DNA of 64,000 nucleotides from contig JAKIVA010000001.1 of assembly GCA_021647265.1 (NCBI GenBank), positions 1 to 64,000 of the forward strand, written 5' to 3'. The notes beneath the pieces are model-generated. The model worked only from the letters and a program-made list of their open reading frames with translations, had not been told where the DNA came from and did no database searches. Of this stretch, positions 1-9,476 are shown piece after piece. A program made the position numbers and the translations under genes. Each line of letters starts with the position of its first letter. The stretch's first letter is position 1. Source of the DNA: Lutibacter sp. (GTDB lineage: Bacteria > Bacteroidota > Bacteroidia > Flavobacteriales > Flavobacteriaceae).

Positions 1-746
1 ATGAAAATGGAGAAATTGTACGCTCTGGAATTCATACTTATGGTGATACTGTTCATATTTTTGTAGAACGTAAAAATTATAATGGATTATTTTTACCAAA
101 ATTTGAAAAATGGGAATCTTTATACAATCCAGCCGATGTTGGACTAAGGTATATTGATCATATGGTGGGAAACGTTGGATGGAATGAAATGAACATTTGG
201 TCTGAGTTCTACCGTAAAACTATGGGGTTTGCAAACCTTATAACCTTTGATGATAAAGATATTTCAACCCAGTTTACAGCTTTAATGAGTAAAGTAATGA
301 CCAATGGAAATGGCAGAGTTAAATTCCCAATAAATGAACCTGCTGAAGGACTTAAAAAATCGCAAATTGAAGAATATTTAGAATTTAATAACGGCCCAGG
401 TGTTCAACACATTGCAGTTGCAACCAATAATATTTTAGAAACGGTAAAAGCTATGACAGAGCGGGGGGTTGAATTTTTATACGTTCCTGGCTCCTATTAT
501 GATACTGTTTTAGATAGAGTTGGCGATATTGATGAAAATTTAGCCGAATTAAAAGATCTAGGTATTTTGGTTGATAGAGATGATGAAGGTTATTTACTTC
601 AAATATTTACAAAACCTGTTTCAGACAGACCAACACTTTTCTTTGAAATTATTCAGCGTAAAGGTGCTCAATCTTTTGGAAAAGGAAATTTTAAAGCACT
701 ATTTGAATCTATTGAAGCTGAACAGGAAAGAAGAGGTACTTTGTAG
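1..746 (+). CDS. hppD: 4-hydroxyphenylpyruvate dioxygenase, 5' end outside the window
   Basis: Partial gene: the frame is open from the first base of the window, and the Met codon at 162 is internal. HPPD is an Fe(II) oxygenase that converts 4-hydroxyphenylpyruvate to homogentisate in tyrosine catabolism. The C-terminal vicinal-oxygen-chelate domain is complete, and the three expected iron ligands are visible: His in YIDHMVGN, His in [11 protein letters not shown] and Glu in [10 protein letters not shown]. The C-terminal helix, which gates the active site in this family, begins near [13 protein letters not shown]. The partner homogentisate dioxygenase is not in the window and may lie to the left. 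No clear terminator follows; the next gene has its own promoter. Confidence 0.96.
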   Translation, partial: ENGEIVRSGIHTYGDTVHIFVERKNYNGLFLPKFEKWESLYNPADVGLRYIDHMVGNVGWNEMNIWSEFYRKTMGFANLITFDDKDISTQFTALMSKVMTNGNGRVKFPINEPAEGLKKSQIEEYLEFNNGPGVQHIAVATNNILETVKAMTERGVEFLYVPGSYYDTVLDRVGDIDENLAELKDLGILVDRDDEGYLLQIFTKPVSDRPTLFFEIIQRKGAQSFGKGNFKALFESIEAEQERRGTL

Positions 747-781
747 CTTTTATTTATATATTTAATTTTAATAAAAAAAAC

Positions 782-810
782 TTGTCCTTTGCATGCTTTT
801 ACTATTTTTG
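782..810 (+). promoter_or_regulatory. Bacteroidetes-type promoter for the DUF3108 gene
   Basis: TTG at 782-784, an 18-base spacer, then TATTTTTG at 803-810. This matches the Bacteroidetes housekeeping consensus TTG-N17-20-TAnnTTTG. The predicted transcript starts near 816 and gives a leader of about 44 nt before the ATG at 860. Confidence 0.6.
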
Positions 811-859
811 GAACAGTAATTGTAATTTATATACAAAATAATCGTCCATTAATAAACTA

Positions 860-1660
860 ATGAAGAAATTAATCACACTATTAACATTGATACTTTCGAT
901 ATATTCATTTGGACAATCAACGGTAAATGAAAATATTGAAACAAAATTTGCTTTTCAAAAAGGAGAATGGCTTAAATTTAGGATGAGTTATAGCAATTTT
1001 TTTAATGCAGGTTATTCAACAATTGAAGTTAGAGAAACCACAAACAACTCAAAGGAGGCTTTTCACATTATAGGAAAAGGAAAATCTACCGGGTTTATTA
1101 GCCTGTTTTTTAAAGTGAACGACAACTATGAATCCTTTATATACAAAGAGTCTTTAAAACCTTACCGATTTATTAGAAAAATTAATGAAGGAGGGCATAC
1201 CAAAGACAAGGAGATTTTATTTGATTATGATACAAATCAAGCTATTGTTAAAAACCATAAACACAAAACCGAAAAAAAATACCCAATAAGTAGTAACATT
1301 CAGGATATGTTATCCTCCTTATATTTTTTAAGAAATCAAAAAATTAATAATTTAACAATTGGTGATGAAATTAAATTAAAAATGTTTTTAGACCAAGAAA
1401 TTACCAATTTCAAACTTCGGTTTTTAGGTAAAGAAATTATAAAAACAAAATATGGTAACGTAAGAGCCTTAAAATTTAGACCAATTGTACAAGCAGGTCG
1501 AGTTTTTAAAGAACAAGAAAGTGTTACCGTATGGATAAGTGATGATAAAAATAAAATTCCGCTTCGTATTAAAGCCTCTCTTGCTGTTGGATCACTTAGA
1601 GCAGATTTAGATGAATTTAAAGGTTTAGCACATCCTTTTAATATTATTTTCAACAATTAA
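860..1660 (+). CDS. DUF3108 domain-containing exported protein
   Basis: A 266-residue protein with a signal peptide (MKKLITLLTLILSIYSFGQS, cleavage near residue 19), so periplasmic or outer-membrane-associated. The mature part looks like one DUF3108 domain, a beta-rich family of unknown function common in Bacteroidetes and Proteobacteria; the family features seen are FKVNDNYES, the run of alternating strands and KIPLRIKASLAVGSLRADL near the end. The start is the first ATG after a good promoter at 782-810. An M23 lipoprotein follows 54 bp downstream with its own -7 box, so they may be transcribed separately. The assignment rests on overall resemblance, and the function is unknown. Confidence 0.75.
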   Translation: MKKLITLLTLILSIYSFGQSTVNENIETKFAFQKGEWLKFRMSYSNFFNAGYSTIEVRETTNNSKEAFHIIGKGKSTGFISLFFKVNDNYESFIYKESLKPYRFIRKINEGGHTKDKEILFDYDTNQAIVKNHKHKTEKKYPISSNIQDMLSSLYFLRNQKINNLTIGDEIKLKMFLDQEITNFKLRFLGKEIIKTKYGNVRALKFRPIVQAGRVFKEQESVTVWISDDKNKIPLRIKASLAVGSLRADLDEFKGLAHPFNIIFNN

Positions 1661-1664
1661 ATTG

Positions 1665-1672
1665 TACTTTTG
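1665..1672 (+). promoter_or_regulatory. -7 box for the M23 lipoprotein gene
   Basis: TACTTTTG matches the Bacteroidetes -7 element TAnnTTTG and lies 43 bp before the TTG start at 1715. I see no TTG at the expected -33 distance. Confidence 0.4.
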
Positions 1673-1714
1673 CGTTTTATTTTTATTCTAATTTAACTCG
1701 TAAAATAATACCTC

Positions 1715-2983
1715 TTGAAAAAAATAGTTACACTTTTAATTGCTCTAATTTTTATAGCTTGTAAAGATGACAAACCTGAAATAAAAAAAACACCTCCCCC
1801 TAAACCTATTGAAACTTATGAGTATGGTTTTAAATTAAGCAATTATAAAGTAATTAATGACACTATTAAACCTGGTGAAAATTTTAGTGAAATACTTGAT
1901 AAACATCATATTGAATATCCAAAAGTACTTGAAATAGTACGTAAAGTTAAAGATACTTTTAATGTTCGAAAAATTAAAAGCGGTGCTCCTTACACTATTT
2001 TAGCAAAAAAAGACTCAACTGAAAAAGCACAAGTTTTTATCTATAAGCACTCCAAAGTACGTTATACAGTTATTAATTTTAAAGATTCTATAATTACAGC
2101 TTATAATGCTAAAAAACCTATACAAACAGTTATTAAAACTGCTTCAGGTATTATTACAAATAATCTTTCTGAAGCAATGGATAAACAAGGCTTAAATCTA
2201 TACCTAGCCTATGAATTGTCAGACATATATGCTTGGACTATTGACTTTTTTAGATTGCAAAAAAATGATAAATTTAAATTAATTTATGAACAGTTATATA
2301 TTAATGATACAATTCCTGTAGGTATTGGAGAAATAAAAGCTGCTTATTTTGAACATGGAGGTAAACCCTTTTATGCATTTAAATTTTTAGCTGATTCAAC
2401 CATAGGCATTCCCGATTATTTTGATGATAAAGCAACTAATTTACGTCGTCAATTTTTAAAAGCGCCGTTAAAATTTAGTAGAATTTCTTCTCGCTATAAT
2501 TTACGCAGAAGAATTGCATTTTACGGTAATAGAATTAGGCCTCACAAAGGTACAGATTTTGCCGGCCCTGTTGGAACTCCAATAATGGCAACAGCAAATG
2601 GAACTGTAATAGAGTCTCGTTATAAAGGAGGAAATGGAAATTATGTAAAAATTCGCCATAATGGAACTTACAGCACACAATATTTACATATGAGTAAAAG
2701 AGCTGTAAAAGTTGGTGATGTTGTTAAACAAGGTGAAATTATAGGGTATGTGGGAATGACTGGTAATACCGCAGGACCACATGTTTGTTATCGGTTTTGG
2801 AAAAACGGAAAGCAAGTAGACCCTTTAAAACAAAAATTACCTGCTGCAAAACCTATGAAAAAAAGTGTAAAATCTGCTTATTTCAAATTCATAGAGCCTC
2901 TAAAAATTCAATTAGATGAGATACGTTACTCTGAACTAACCAATAATGATATAACAATTTCAAAAGGAGAATTAAAGAACTAG
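1715..2983 (+). CDS. M23 family metallopeptidase lipoprotein (peptidoglycan hydrolase type)
   Basis: A 422-residue protein starting at a TTG codon. This start is needed to include the lipoprotein signal MKKIVTLLIALIFIAC, with the lipidated Cys at 16; no ATG lies upstream in frame. A proline-rich linker follows, then a LysM/OapA-like region (GENFSEILDKHHI, SGAPYTILAKKD), and the LytM/M23 core at about 265-375. Zn ligands are visible: His and Asp in RPHKGTDFAGP (about 276-280) and His in GPHVCYRFW (about 355), with the conserved YLHM between them. M23 enzymes cleave peptide cross-links in peptidoglycan. The site looks intact, so this is probably an active envelope hydrolase and not an EnvC-like activator. 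pgi begins 9 bp after the stop, so the two may be co-transcribed. Confidence 0.9.
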   Translation: MKKIVTLLIALIFIACKDDKPEIKKTPPPKPIETYEYGFKLSNYKVINDTIKPGENFSEILDKHHIEYPKVLEIVRKVKDTFNVRKIKSGAPYTILAKKDSTEKAQVFIYKHSKVRYTVINFKDSIITAYNAKKPIQTVIKTASGIITNNLSEAMDKQGLNLYLAYELSDIYAWTIDFFRLQKNDKFKLIYEQLYINDTIPVGIGEIKAAYFEHGGKPFYAFKFLADSTIGIPDYFDDKATNLRRQFLKAPLKFSRISSRYNLRRRIAFYGNRIRPHKGTDFAGPVGTPIMATANGTVIESRYKGGNGNYVKIRHNGTYSTQYLHMSKRAVKVGDVVKQGEIIGYVGMTGNTAGPHVCYRFWKNGKQVDPLKQKLPAAKPMKKSVKSAYFKFIEPLKIQLDEIRYSELTNNDITISKGELKN

Positions 2984-2992
2984 ATTAGAACC

Positions 2993-4558
2993 ATGAAGAA
3001 CATTAATCCTACAAAAACCGATGCTTGGAAACAACTTTCGACTCACTATGAAGAAGTTAAAAATATTCATTTAAAATCATTATTTAAAAATGATATTGAT
3101 AGAAAAAATAAATTTACAATTAACTTTAATCAATTTGAATTTGATTTTTCTAAAAACTTAATCACAAAAGAAACTGTAACCTATCTATTAAAATTAGCTG
3201 ATGAAGTTGATTTAAAAAGTGCAATAAATGCTTATTTTTCAGGAGAAAAAATAAATAAAACTGAAAACAGAGCCGTTTTACATACTGCTTTAAGAAACCA
3301 ATTAGACAATGAAATTATTGTAGATGGTAAAAATATTATGACCGAAATAAAAGAAGCCTTAAATAAAATGTCTTCTTTTACAGATAGCGTTATTTCTGGT
3401 AAATGGAAAGGTTATTCGGGAAGAGCAATTACTGATATTGTGAACATAGGTATCGGAGGATCTGATTTAGGTCCAGATATGGTTGTAGCATCTTTAAAAT
3501 ATTATAAAAATCATTTAAATATTCATTTTGTTTCAAATATTGACGGTGACCATGTACAAGAAGTACTAAAAAATCTTAACCCTGAAACTACTTTATTTAT
3601 AATTGTATCAAAAACATTTACAACTCAAGAAACGTTAACCAATGCAACTACTATAAAAAAATGGTTTTTACAATCAGCCTCTGAAAATGATATTGTAAAA
3701 CATTTTGTTGCTGTGTCTACAAACTTAACTATGACTAATGAATTTGGAATAGCAGCTGAAAATATTTTTCCTATGTGGGATTGGGTTGGCGGACGTTTTT
3801 CTCTATGGAGTACGGTTGGGTTATCTATTAGTTTAGCTGTAGGTTTTAAAAATTTCAACGACCTCTTAATTGGTGCTTTTGAAATGGATGAACATTTTAA
3901 AAATACCCCTTTTGATAAAAATACTCCAATTTTAGCAAGTTTAATTGGCGTTTGGTACACTAATTTTTTTAATGCTGAAACAGAAGTTATTTTACCTTAT
4001 ACACAATATTTAACAAAATTTGCTCCTTATTTACAACAGGCCATTATGGAAAGTAATGGTAAAAGTGTTGACAGAAATGGAAATAATATAAATTACCAAA
4101 CCGGTAATATTATTTGGGGAAGTACGGGTACAAATGCTCAACATGCATTTATGCAGTTATTACATCAAGGAACAAAATTAATTCCCGCAGATTTTATAGG
4201 GTTCAAACAATCTCTCTACGGAAATAAAGAACACCATAAAAAATTAATGGCAAACTTTTTTGCTCAAACACAAGCCTTAGCTGAAGGCAAAACAAAACAA
4301 GAAGTTCATTTAGATTTAAAAATACAAGGAAATATTGACGACATTAATCAACTATTACCTTTTAAAGTATTTAGCGGAAATAAACCTAGTACTAGCATTT
4401 TAATAGAAAAATTAACACCTCAAACTTTAGGAAGTTTAATCGCTTTTTATGAACACAAAATATTTGTTCAAGGAGTTATTTGGAATATCTTTAGCTATGA
4501 TCAATTTGGCGTTGAATTAGGAAAGGAACTAGCAAAAAAAATATACAAAAAAAACTGA
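2993..4558 (+). CDS. pgi: Glucose-6-phosphate isomerase
   Basis: A 521-residue cytoplasmic enzyme that interconverts glucose-6-phosphate and fructose-6-phosphate in glycolysis and gluconeogenesis. Both family signatures are present: IGIGGSDLGP (about residues 148-157) and MWDWVGGRFSLWSTVG (about 262-277), plus the C-terminal segment GFKQSLYGNKEHHKKL (around 402) and the active-site stretch AIMESNGKSV. Length is in the usual range for the roughly 520-residue bacterial form. It starts just after the M23 lipoprotein gene with no room for a promoter. It complements fbp at 37.5 kb, consistent with a functional gluconeogenic route. Confidence 0.97.
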   Translation: MKNINPTKTDAWKQLSTHYEEVKNIHLKSLFKNDIDRKNKFTINFNQFEFDFSKNLITKETVTYLLKLADEVDLKSAINAYFSGEKINKTENRAVLHTALRNQLDNEIIVDGKNIMTEIKEALNKMSSFTDSVISGKWKGYSGRAITDIVNIGIGGSDLGPDMVVASLKYYKNHLNIHFVSNIDGDHVQEVLKNLNPETTLFIIVSKTFTTQETLTNATTIKKWFLQSASENDIVKHFVAVSTNLTMTNEFGIAAENIFPMWDWVGGRFSLWSTVGLSISLAVGFKNFNDLLIGAFEMDEHFKNTPFDKNTPILASLIGVWYTNFFNAETEVILPYTQYLTKFAPYLQQAIMESNGKSVDRNGNNINYQTGNIIWGSTGTNAQHAFMQLLHQGTKLIPADFIGFKQSLYGNKEHHKKLMANFFAQTQALAEGKTKQEVHLDLKIQGNIDDINQLLPFKVFSGNKPSTSILIEKLTPQTLGSLIAFYEHKIFVQGVIWNIFSYDQFGVELGKELAKKIYKKN

Positions 4559-4683
4559 CTTTTTTAACACTAAAAAAAGCAACCATATTATAATTTTAAC
4601 ATCTGTTAATAAACTGTTTATATTTAAAGTGATGTAATTCAGTTTTAAAGGTTGTTTTTCTTAATTTTGATAGTCTTAATTTT

Positions 4684-4700
4684 TTGTTAAAATTTAACAA
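4684..4700. promoter_or_regulatory. Palindrome upstream of the TonB receptor gene
   Basis: TTGTTAAAATTTAACAA is a 17-base perfect palindrome around a central A, 72 bp before the ATG at 4772. It is a plausible operator for the receptor/lipoprotein pair. In DNA this AT-rich it could also be chance. Confidence 0.3.
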
Positions 4701-4771
4701 TTAGTTAAATAACCAAATCAATAATTAGTTGCATTTTTGCACAAACATTTAATTCAAATTAAAATTACACA

Positions 4772-7300
4772 ATGAGAAATTTAAAAAATTGGCTAATGGT
4801 AGTTATGTTGGTTTCAACATCTATCATTTTTGGACAAACTAAACTTACTGGTAAAATAGTTGATGAAACAAATCAACCGCTACCCGGCGCTGCTGTAGTT
4901 CTTAAAGGAGCACAAACAGGAGCTTCATCAGATTTTGATGGAAATTTTACATTTGAAACTTCGGTTTCTAAAGGAACTATCGTTGTTTCATTTGTAGGAT
5001 ATGAAACAAAAACATTAACTTTTAGTGGAAACACAAATTTTGGTACAATTAGCTTAAAGCCTTCTGCTGAATCTTTAGACGAGATTGTTATTACAGCTGT
5101 ATCTTTTGCTGTTGACAGGAAAACACCAATAGCAGTTTCTACAATAAAAGCTGATGTTATTGAAAATAAATTAGGTTCACAAGAGTTTCCTGAAATATTA
5201 AAATCTACACCAGGTGTATATGCTACTAAATCAGGTGGTGGTTTTGGTGATGGTAGATTAAACTTAAGGGGATTTAACTCTGAAAACGTTGCAGTTATGA
5301 TTAATGGTGTACCTGTTAATGATATGGAAAACGGTAGAGTTTATTGGAGTAACTGGGCTGGTTTAGCCGATGTTACAAGTGCTATGCAAGTACAAAGAGG
5401 TTTAGGAGCTTCTAAAGTTGCTGTACCTTCTATTGGTGGTACTATAAATATTATCTCTAAAACTACCGATATTGAAAAAGGAGGAAACGTATCTACATCT
5501 GTGGGTAACGATGGTTACCAAAAATACGGAATAACTGTTTCTACTGGCTTGTTAGACAATGGTTTTGCAGCAACAGTTTCTGCAGCTAAAGTTAAAGGAA
5601 ATGGATATGTTGACGGAACTGAATTTGAAGGTTATAATTATTTTGTGAATATTTCTAAACAAATTAACGACAATCATAAAATATCTTTAACTTCTTTTGG
5701 AGCACCGCAAAGACACGGACAAAGACAAAACCAAAATTTAATATCAACATACAGAAATGCTGAAAGTGGTATCAAATTCAATCCAGACTGGGGTATTAAA
5801 AGTGGGAGTGTGGTACATGTAGAAGATAACTTTTATCACAAATCACAAACTTCTTTAAATCACTATTGGACAATAAGTGACAAAACTAACTTATCTACAG
5901 CTTTATACGCTTCTTGGGGTTCAGGAGGTGGAGGTGGAACTGCTGGTACTAATAGAGAATTATTCCAAGTTAGAATAGGTGGTTTTGATCAACCAATTGA
6001 TTTAGACAACATTGTTGAAATTAACAGAGCTAACGGAGCATTAGGTTCTGAAGCTTTCTTAAGAGCTTCAAGAAACGACCATAGTTGGTATGGTGTATTA
6101 TCTACTTTTAAAACAGAATTAACTGATAATATTTCATTTATTGGCGGTGTAGATATAAGATCTTATGTTGGTAAACACTTTAGAGAAGTAACTGATTTAT
6201 TAGGTGGGGAATATGCTTATGATAATTCTGACGTAAACAATCCAAATAGAGCATTGCAAGTTGGTGATAAATTTCAATATAATAACGATGGTGAAGTAGG
6301 ATGGCAAGGTTTATTTACGCAGTTAGAATACAATACAGATGATTTGTCTACTTTTCTTTCGGTTGCAGCATCAAATACTTCGTACAGAAGAATAGACTAC
6401 TTCCAATATTTAGATAGTGACCCTTTACAAACTACTGATAAATATAACTTTTTTGGTTATAGTGTAAAAGGTGGTGCCAATTACAATATTGATGACCAGA
6501 ATAATGTATTTGCCAATATTGGTTACTTTGAAAGAGCTCCTATTTTTACTTCTGTTTTCTTACAATTTGATAACGAACATATCAATGCAGATGCTGAAAA
6601 TGAAAAAATATTTAGTGCTGAACTAGGATATGGATTTAGAGGTGAAAAATTTGCAGCCAACATTAACATTTACAGAACACAGTGGAATGACAGAACTTTA
6701 ACAAGAAGTTTTCAAAACCCAGATGGAACATTTGGAACTGCTAATATTTTAGGGGTAAATGCTTTACACCAAGGTGTTGAATTAGATTTCACGTATAGAC
6801 TTCCTAACTTAACATTAACTGGTATGGTGTCTCTAGGAGACTGGACTTGGGCTAATGACCTTGAAAATATTCAAATTTTTGATGAAGAGCAAAACTTAGT
6901 GAATACCGTAAATATGTATATAGATGGTTTAAAAGTTTCTGATGCAGCTCAAACTACAGCAGCGTTAGGTTTAGACTACAAAATAATGGAAAAAACACAT
7001 TTTACTGTAGATTTTAACTACTTTGATGATTTATACGCTAGATATGATCCTAATGATAGAGGTACACCTAATGCGCCTCAAGCTTGGAAAGCTCCTGCAT
7101 ATACAACGTTTGATATGAGTTTAAGATATGGCTTTAAGATTGGAGATTTAGATACAACCTTAATAGGAAGAATGAATAATGTTTTTGACACTCAATATAT
7201 TGCTGATGCAACAGATGGTGCTGGTTCAGTTGCACAAACTGCTCTTGTTTGGTTTGGTTTCGGAAGAACTTTTAACATAAGTGCAAAAATTAGATTTTAA
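4772..7300 (+). CDS. TonB-dependent receptor with carboxypeptidase-like N-terminal domain
   Basis: An 842-residue outer-membrane receptor. A signal peptide (about 1-21, ending IIFGQ) precedes a carboxypeptidase-regulatory-like domain (about 23-105: TGKIVDETNQPLPGAAVVLKG, DGNFTFE, VSFVGYETK). A TonB-box-like segment DEIVITA follows, then the plug (about 118-235: GDGRLNLRGFNSENVAVMINGVPVND) and a beta-barrel ending in the aromatic residue of NISAKIRF. Such receptors import bulky ligands using the proton motive force through TonB-ExbBD. The adjacent lipoprotein 17 bp downstream suggests a SusC/D-like pair, although that lipoprotein is not a SusD homologue. The substrate cannot be told from sequence. 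No carbohydrate-active enzymes lie nearby. Confidence 0.93.
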   Translation: MRNLKNWLMVVMLVSTSIIFGQTKLTGKIVDETNQPLPGAAVVLKGAQTGASSDFDGNFTFETSVSKGTIVVSFVGYETKTLTFSGNTNFGTISLKPSAESLDEIVITAVSFAVDRKTPIAVSTIKADVIENKLGSQEFPEILKSTPGVYATKSGGGFGDGRLNLRGFNSENVAVMINGVPVNDMENGRVYWSNWAGLADVTSAMQVQRGLGASKVAVPSIGGTINIISKTTDIEKGGNVSTSVGNDGYQKYGITVSTGLLDNGFAATVSAAKVKGNGYVDGTEFEGYNYFVNISKQINDNHKISLTSFGAPQRHGQRQNQNLISTYRNAESGIKFNPDWGIKSGSVVHVEDNFYHKSQTSLNHYWTISDKTNLSTALYASWGSGGGGGTAGTNRELFQVRIGGFDQPIDLDNIVEINRANGALGSEAFLRASRNDHSWYGVLSTFKTELTDNISFIGGVDIRSYVGKHFREVTDLLGGEYAYDNSDVNNPNRALQVGDKFQYNNDGEVGWQGLFTQLEYNTDDLSTFLSVAASNTSYRRIDYFQYLDSDPLQTTDKYNFFGYSVKGGANYNIDDQNNVFANIGYFERAPIFTSVFLQFDNEHINADAENEKIFSAELGYGFRGEKFAANINIYRTQWNDRTLTRSFQNPDGTFGTANILGVNALHQGVELDFTYRLPNLTLTGMVSLGDWTWANDLENIQIFDEEQNLVNTVNMYIDGLKVSDAAQTTAALGLDYKIMEKTHFTVDFNYFDDLYARYDPNDRGTPNAPQAWKAPAYTTFDMSLRYGFKIGDLDTTLIGRMNNVFDTQYIADATDGAGSVAQTALVWFGFGRTFNISAKIRF

Positions 7301-7317
7301 TTAAAAAAATAAAAACA

Positions 7318-8937
7318 ATGAAAAAATTTATTTATTTATTACCGGTTTTGGCCTTATTTTTTACGGCCTGTGACCCTATGGAAGATATAAATGCTGTTCT
7401 TGATGCTCAAGAACAGGTTATTAGTGGTGAAGCTACATTAACATTGTCTGATGATGATTATGATGCCTTGAATTTAAATTATGGGAATTTTAGCTCTATC
7501 GAAGATGCTAAAACAATGATTCCTGGATTATTACTAGATAGATATCCTATATGGGGAGAAGGCTCTTTAGTTAATGTTAATTTCAATTTATATGACCCTA
7601 TAAGAGTTGAAGACTATACGGTTACTAGTAGTGATTATAATGCTTTACTTGATATGGGTGATATTCAAGGGGCTCACTTATCTAATAATTATGATATTAA
7701 TGATTTTTTTACATATAAGTTTCCACAAGCAGATAAAGGCTCTTATGTAAGGTTAACATACAATAAATTATCCGAACAAATCCTATACACCTTAACAGAT
7801 GATGATTATGCTCTAGTAGGAAATGGGAATTATGATAATTTTGATATAAGAACAGGAAAGAATGAAGAGGATATTGAAGTTAGAAGAGAAAAAATTGAAA
7901 CAATACTTCTAAATAATTTTCCTGACACACCTGTTAATCAACAGTATTTAGTGTCATATGCTGCATTTAACAATTCATACAATACTGTGATTTTAGAAAT
8001 GCTTCTTGAATTTGATGGTACAAATTACAATATGGTTACAGGTATTGAATACACATTAACAGATGCTGATTTCGAACTTATAGGAACTCACTTTAGCGAT
8101 ACATATCCTGATCCTGCATATAGTGCCGGAAGATATCATAATTTTGATAGAAGATCAGACAGAGATAGCTATTGGAGTAATGAAATGATTGCTGAAGCAC
8201 TAGATTTAATCCTTAAAAACCTAGACCCGGCTGCACCTGAAGGAACTAAATACTCTGTAGATATGGCTATTTATGATGGTAGCTCAGGTACTTTAAACAT
8301 GTTAGTTCAATTAGATGGAGGATTTTATGGGAAACTGCCTGAAACATTAATTGAAGAAACAACTTTATTTGCTTTAACAGACAAATGGGATGTTCCTTTT
8401 ACATTAAATGATGAAGATTATACTGAAATGGGACAAAATTACCCAAATTTTTCTGATGAAGATTTGGCATGGTATAGAATTGCAATATTCTTAAAGTCTC
8501 AATTTCCTTATGCTGAAGTAAACGATATGATTGCTGTTTCTTACGACCTCTATAATGGTGGAATAAACACGAAATATGTTAATTTTATATTTGATGGGAC
8601 TATTTTCAATGCAATACCTGACGTTGTCGAAGAAACCATTAAATTTGGTCATGATGGAACCACCTGGGTTCCTGACAATACCATTAAATATACACTAACA
8701 TCTGCTGACTATGCTTTAGTTGGGAATGATCGTTATAATAACTTTGATGTAAGAGAAGGTAGGGATGAAGAAACTGTTGAAGCTAGATTGGCTAAAATAA
8801 ATACAATTCTTCTAAACAACTTTCCAGGGATGGCAGAAGGACAAAAGTTTGCTGTTTCTTATAATGTTTATACAGGTGCTGCAGAAGTATGGGAAATGAA
8901 AGTTATCTTATCTGGAGGCCAGTACGTTCTTCAATAA
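7318..8937 (+). CDS. Lipoprotein built of six degenerate repeats, partner of the TonB receptor
   Basis: A 539-residue lipoprotein with signal MKKFIYLLPVLALFFTAC (Cys 18) followed by acidic residues, compatible with surface exposure in Flavobacteriia. The mature part is six repeats of about 55-95 residues. Each opens with a (Y/L)TLTDDDY-like motif (LTLSDDDYDAL, YTVTSSDYNAL, YTLTDDDYALV, YTLTDADFELI, FTLNDEDYTEM, YTLTSADYALV), continues with YxNFD and a helix such as ETILLNNFP, and closes with strands ending in a (D/S)G-x-x-(Y/F) turn. Repeats 3 and 6 are the closest pair. I do not recognise a named domain. Position 17 bp behind the receptor suggests a ligand-binding subunit or lid. A decayed copy of its 3' end follows at 9313-9360. 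Confidence 0.8.
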   Translation: MKKFIYLLPVLALFFTACDPMEDINAVLDAQEQVISGEATLTLSDDDYDALNLNYGNFSSIEDAKTMIPGLLLDRYPIWGEGSLVNVNFNLYDPIRVEDYTVTSSDYNALLDMGDIQGAHLSNNYDINDFFTYKFPQADKGSYVRLTYNKLSEQILYTLTDDDYALVGNGNYDNFDIRTGKNEEDIEVRREKIETILLNNFPDTPVNQQYLVSYAAFNNSYNTVILEMLLEFDGTNYNMVTGIEYTLTDADFELIGTHFSDTYPDPAYSAGRYHNFDRRSDRDSYWSNEMIAEALDLILKNLDPAAPEGTKYSVDMAIYDGSSGTLNMLVQLDGGFYGKLPETLIEETTLFALTDKWDVPFTLNDEDYTEMGQNYPNFSDEDLAWYRIAIFLKSQFPYAEVNDMIAVSYDLYNGGINTKYVNFIFDGTIFNAIPDVVEETIKFGHDGTTWVPDNTIKYTLTSADYALVGNDRYNNFDVREGRDEETVEARLAKINTILLNNFPGMAEGQKFAVSYNVYTGAAEVWEMKVILSGGQYVLQ

Positions 8938-8960
8938 AAATATACTTTAATACTATAACA

Positions 8961-8992
8961 AAAGAGGCTGCCTGAAAAGGCAGTCTTTTTTT
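8961..8992 (+). terminator. Rho-independent terminator after the repeat lipoprotein
   Basis: The hairpin CTGCCT-gaaa-AGGCAG, flanked by an AAAGA/TCTTT extension across a GG bulge, is followed by a run of T. It lies 24 bp after the stop at 8937. Confidence 0.8.
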
Positions 8993-9312
8993 ATGTTTTT
9001 GATTTAAATTTTGTTTTATAATATTCCACATAAATGCTTCGACAGTGCTTAGTAAACTAATGTTAAAAATATGGGGAGTTTTGGTCATCGAAAAGTTTTG
9101 AAAAACTAAAGTAATTTATAAAATTATAGTTCTATTCATAAAATGCTTCACTTTTCCTATCTTCCTATTGGAAAGGTTGGCTATGATGGGGAAATTTTTT
9201 ATCAACTAAAGTTTTGAACTAATACGCTAAATCTAACCTAAAATAGGTTTTAAAATCCTGTTAGATTTAAATCTTTGATTTTAGTAATGCTATCTCATAA
9301 ACTGTGTAAGTT

Positions 9313-9360
9313 TGGATAATAAAAGTTATTTTATCTGGTAGAGAATATTATTTTCAATGA
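9313..9360 (+). pseudogene. Decayed duplicate of the repeat-lipoprotein 3' end
   Basis: The frame reads WIIKVILSGREYYFQ followed by a stop. The intact gene upstream ends WEMKVILSGGQYVLQ followed by a stop, so 9 of 15 residues match, and the DNA agrees closely over AAAGTTAT-TTATCTGG. No frame remains open upstream (TAA and other stops). Like the intact gene, it is followed by a strong hairpin. I infer a tandem paralogue or a duplicated 3' end that has since eroded. Confidence 0.55.
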
Positions 9361-9386
9361 ATAAAATAACCTCGTTATTACATTTA

Positions 9387-9427
9387 AAGAGACTGTTAAA
9401 AGTAATTACTTTTTAACAGTCTCTTTT
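9387..9427. terminator. Strong hairpin terminator after the gene remnant
   Basis: AGAGACTGTTAAAA-GTA pairs with TAC-TTTTTAACAGTCTCT across one bulged base and is followed by TTTTT. The stem is about 18 bp. It could stop transcription from the left, and, with A-runs on the other side, also from the protease gene arriving from the right. Confidence 0.7.
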
Positions 9428-9476
9428 TGATACTCCATATTGTTAATTATATAACTATTTTGTTCTTATTTCATTT

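Noticed and set aside
4572..4660. Terminator between pgi and the TonB receptor (AAAAAGCAACC with GGTTGTTTTT)
   Set aside because: The arms are short, about 65 bp apart and imperfect; too weak to list as a terminator.
9167..9217. Second remnant of the repeat lipoprotein ending YDGEIFYQLKF
   Set aside because: Only the turn motif (DG-x-I-F) resembles the repeats; not enough to annotate as a separate pseudogene.
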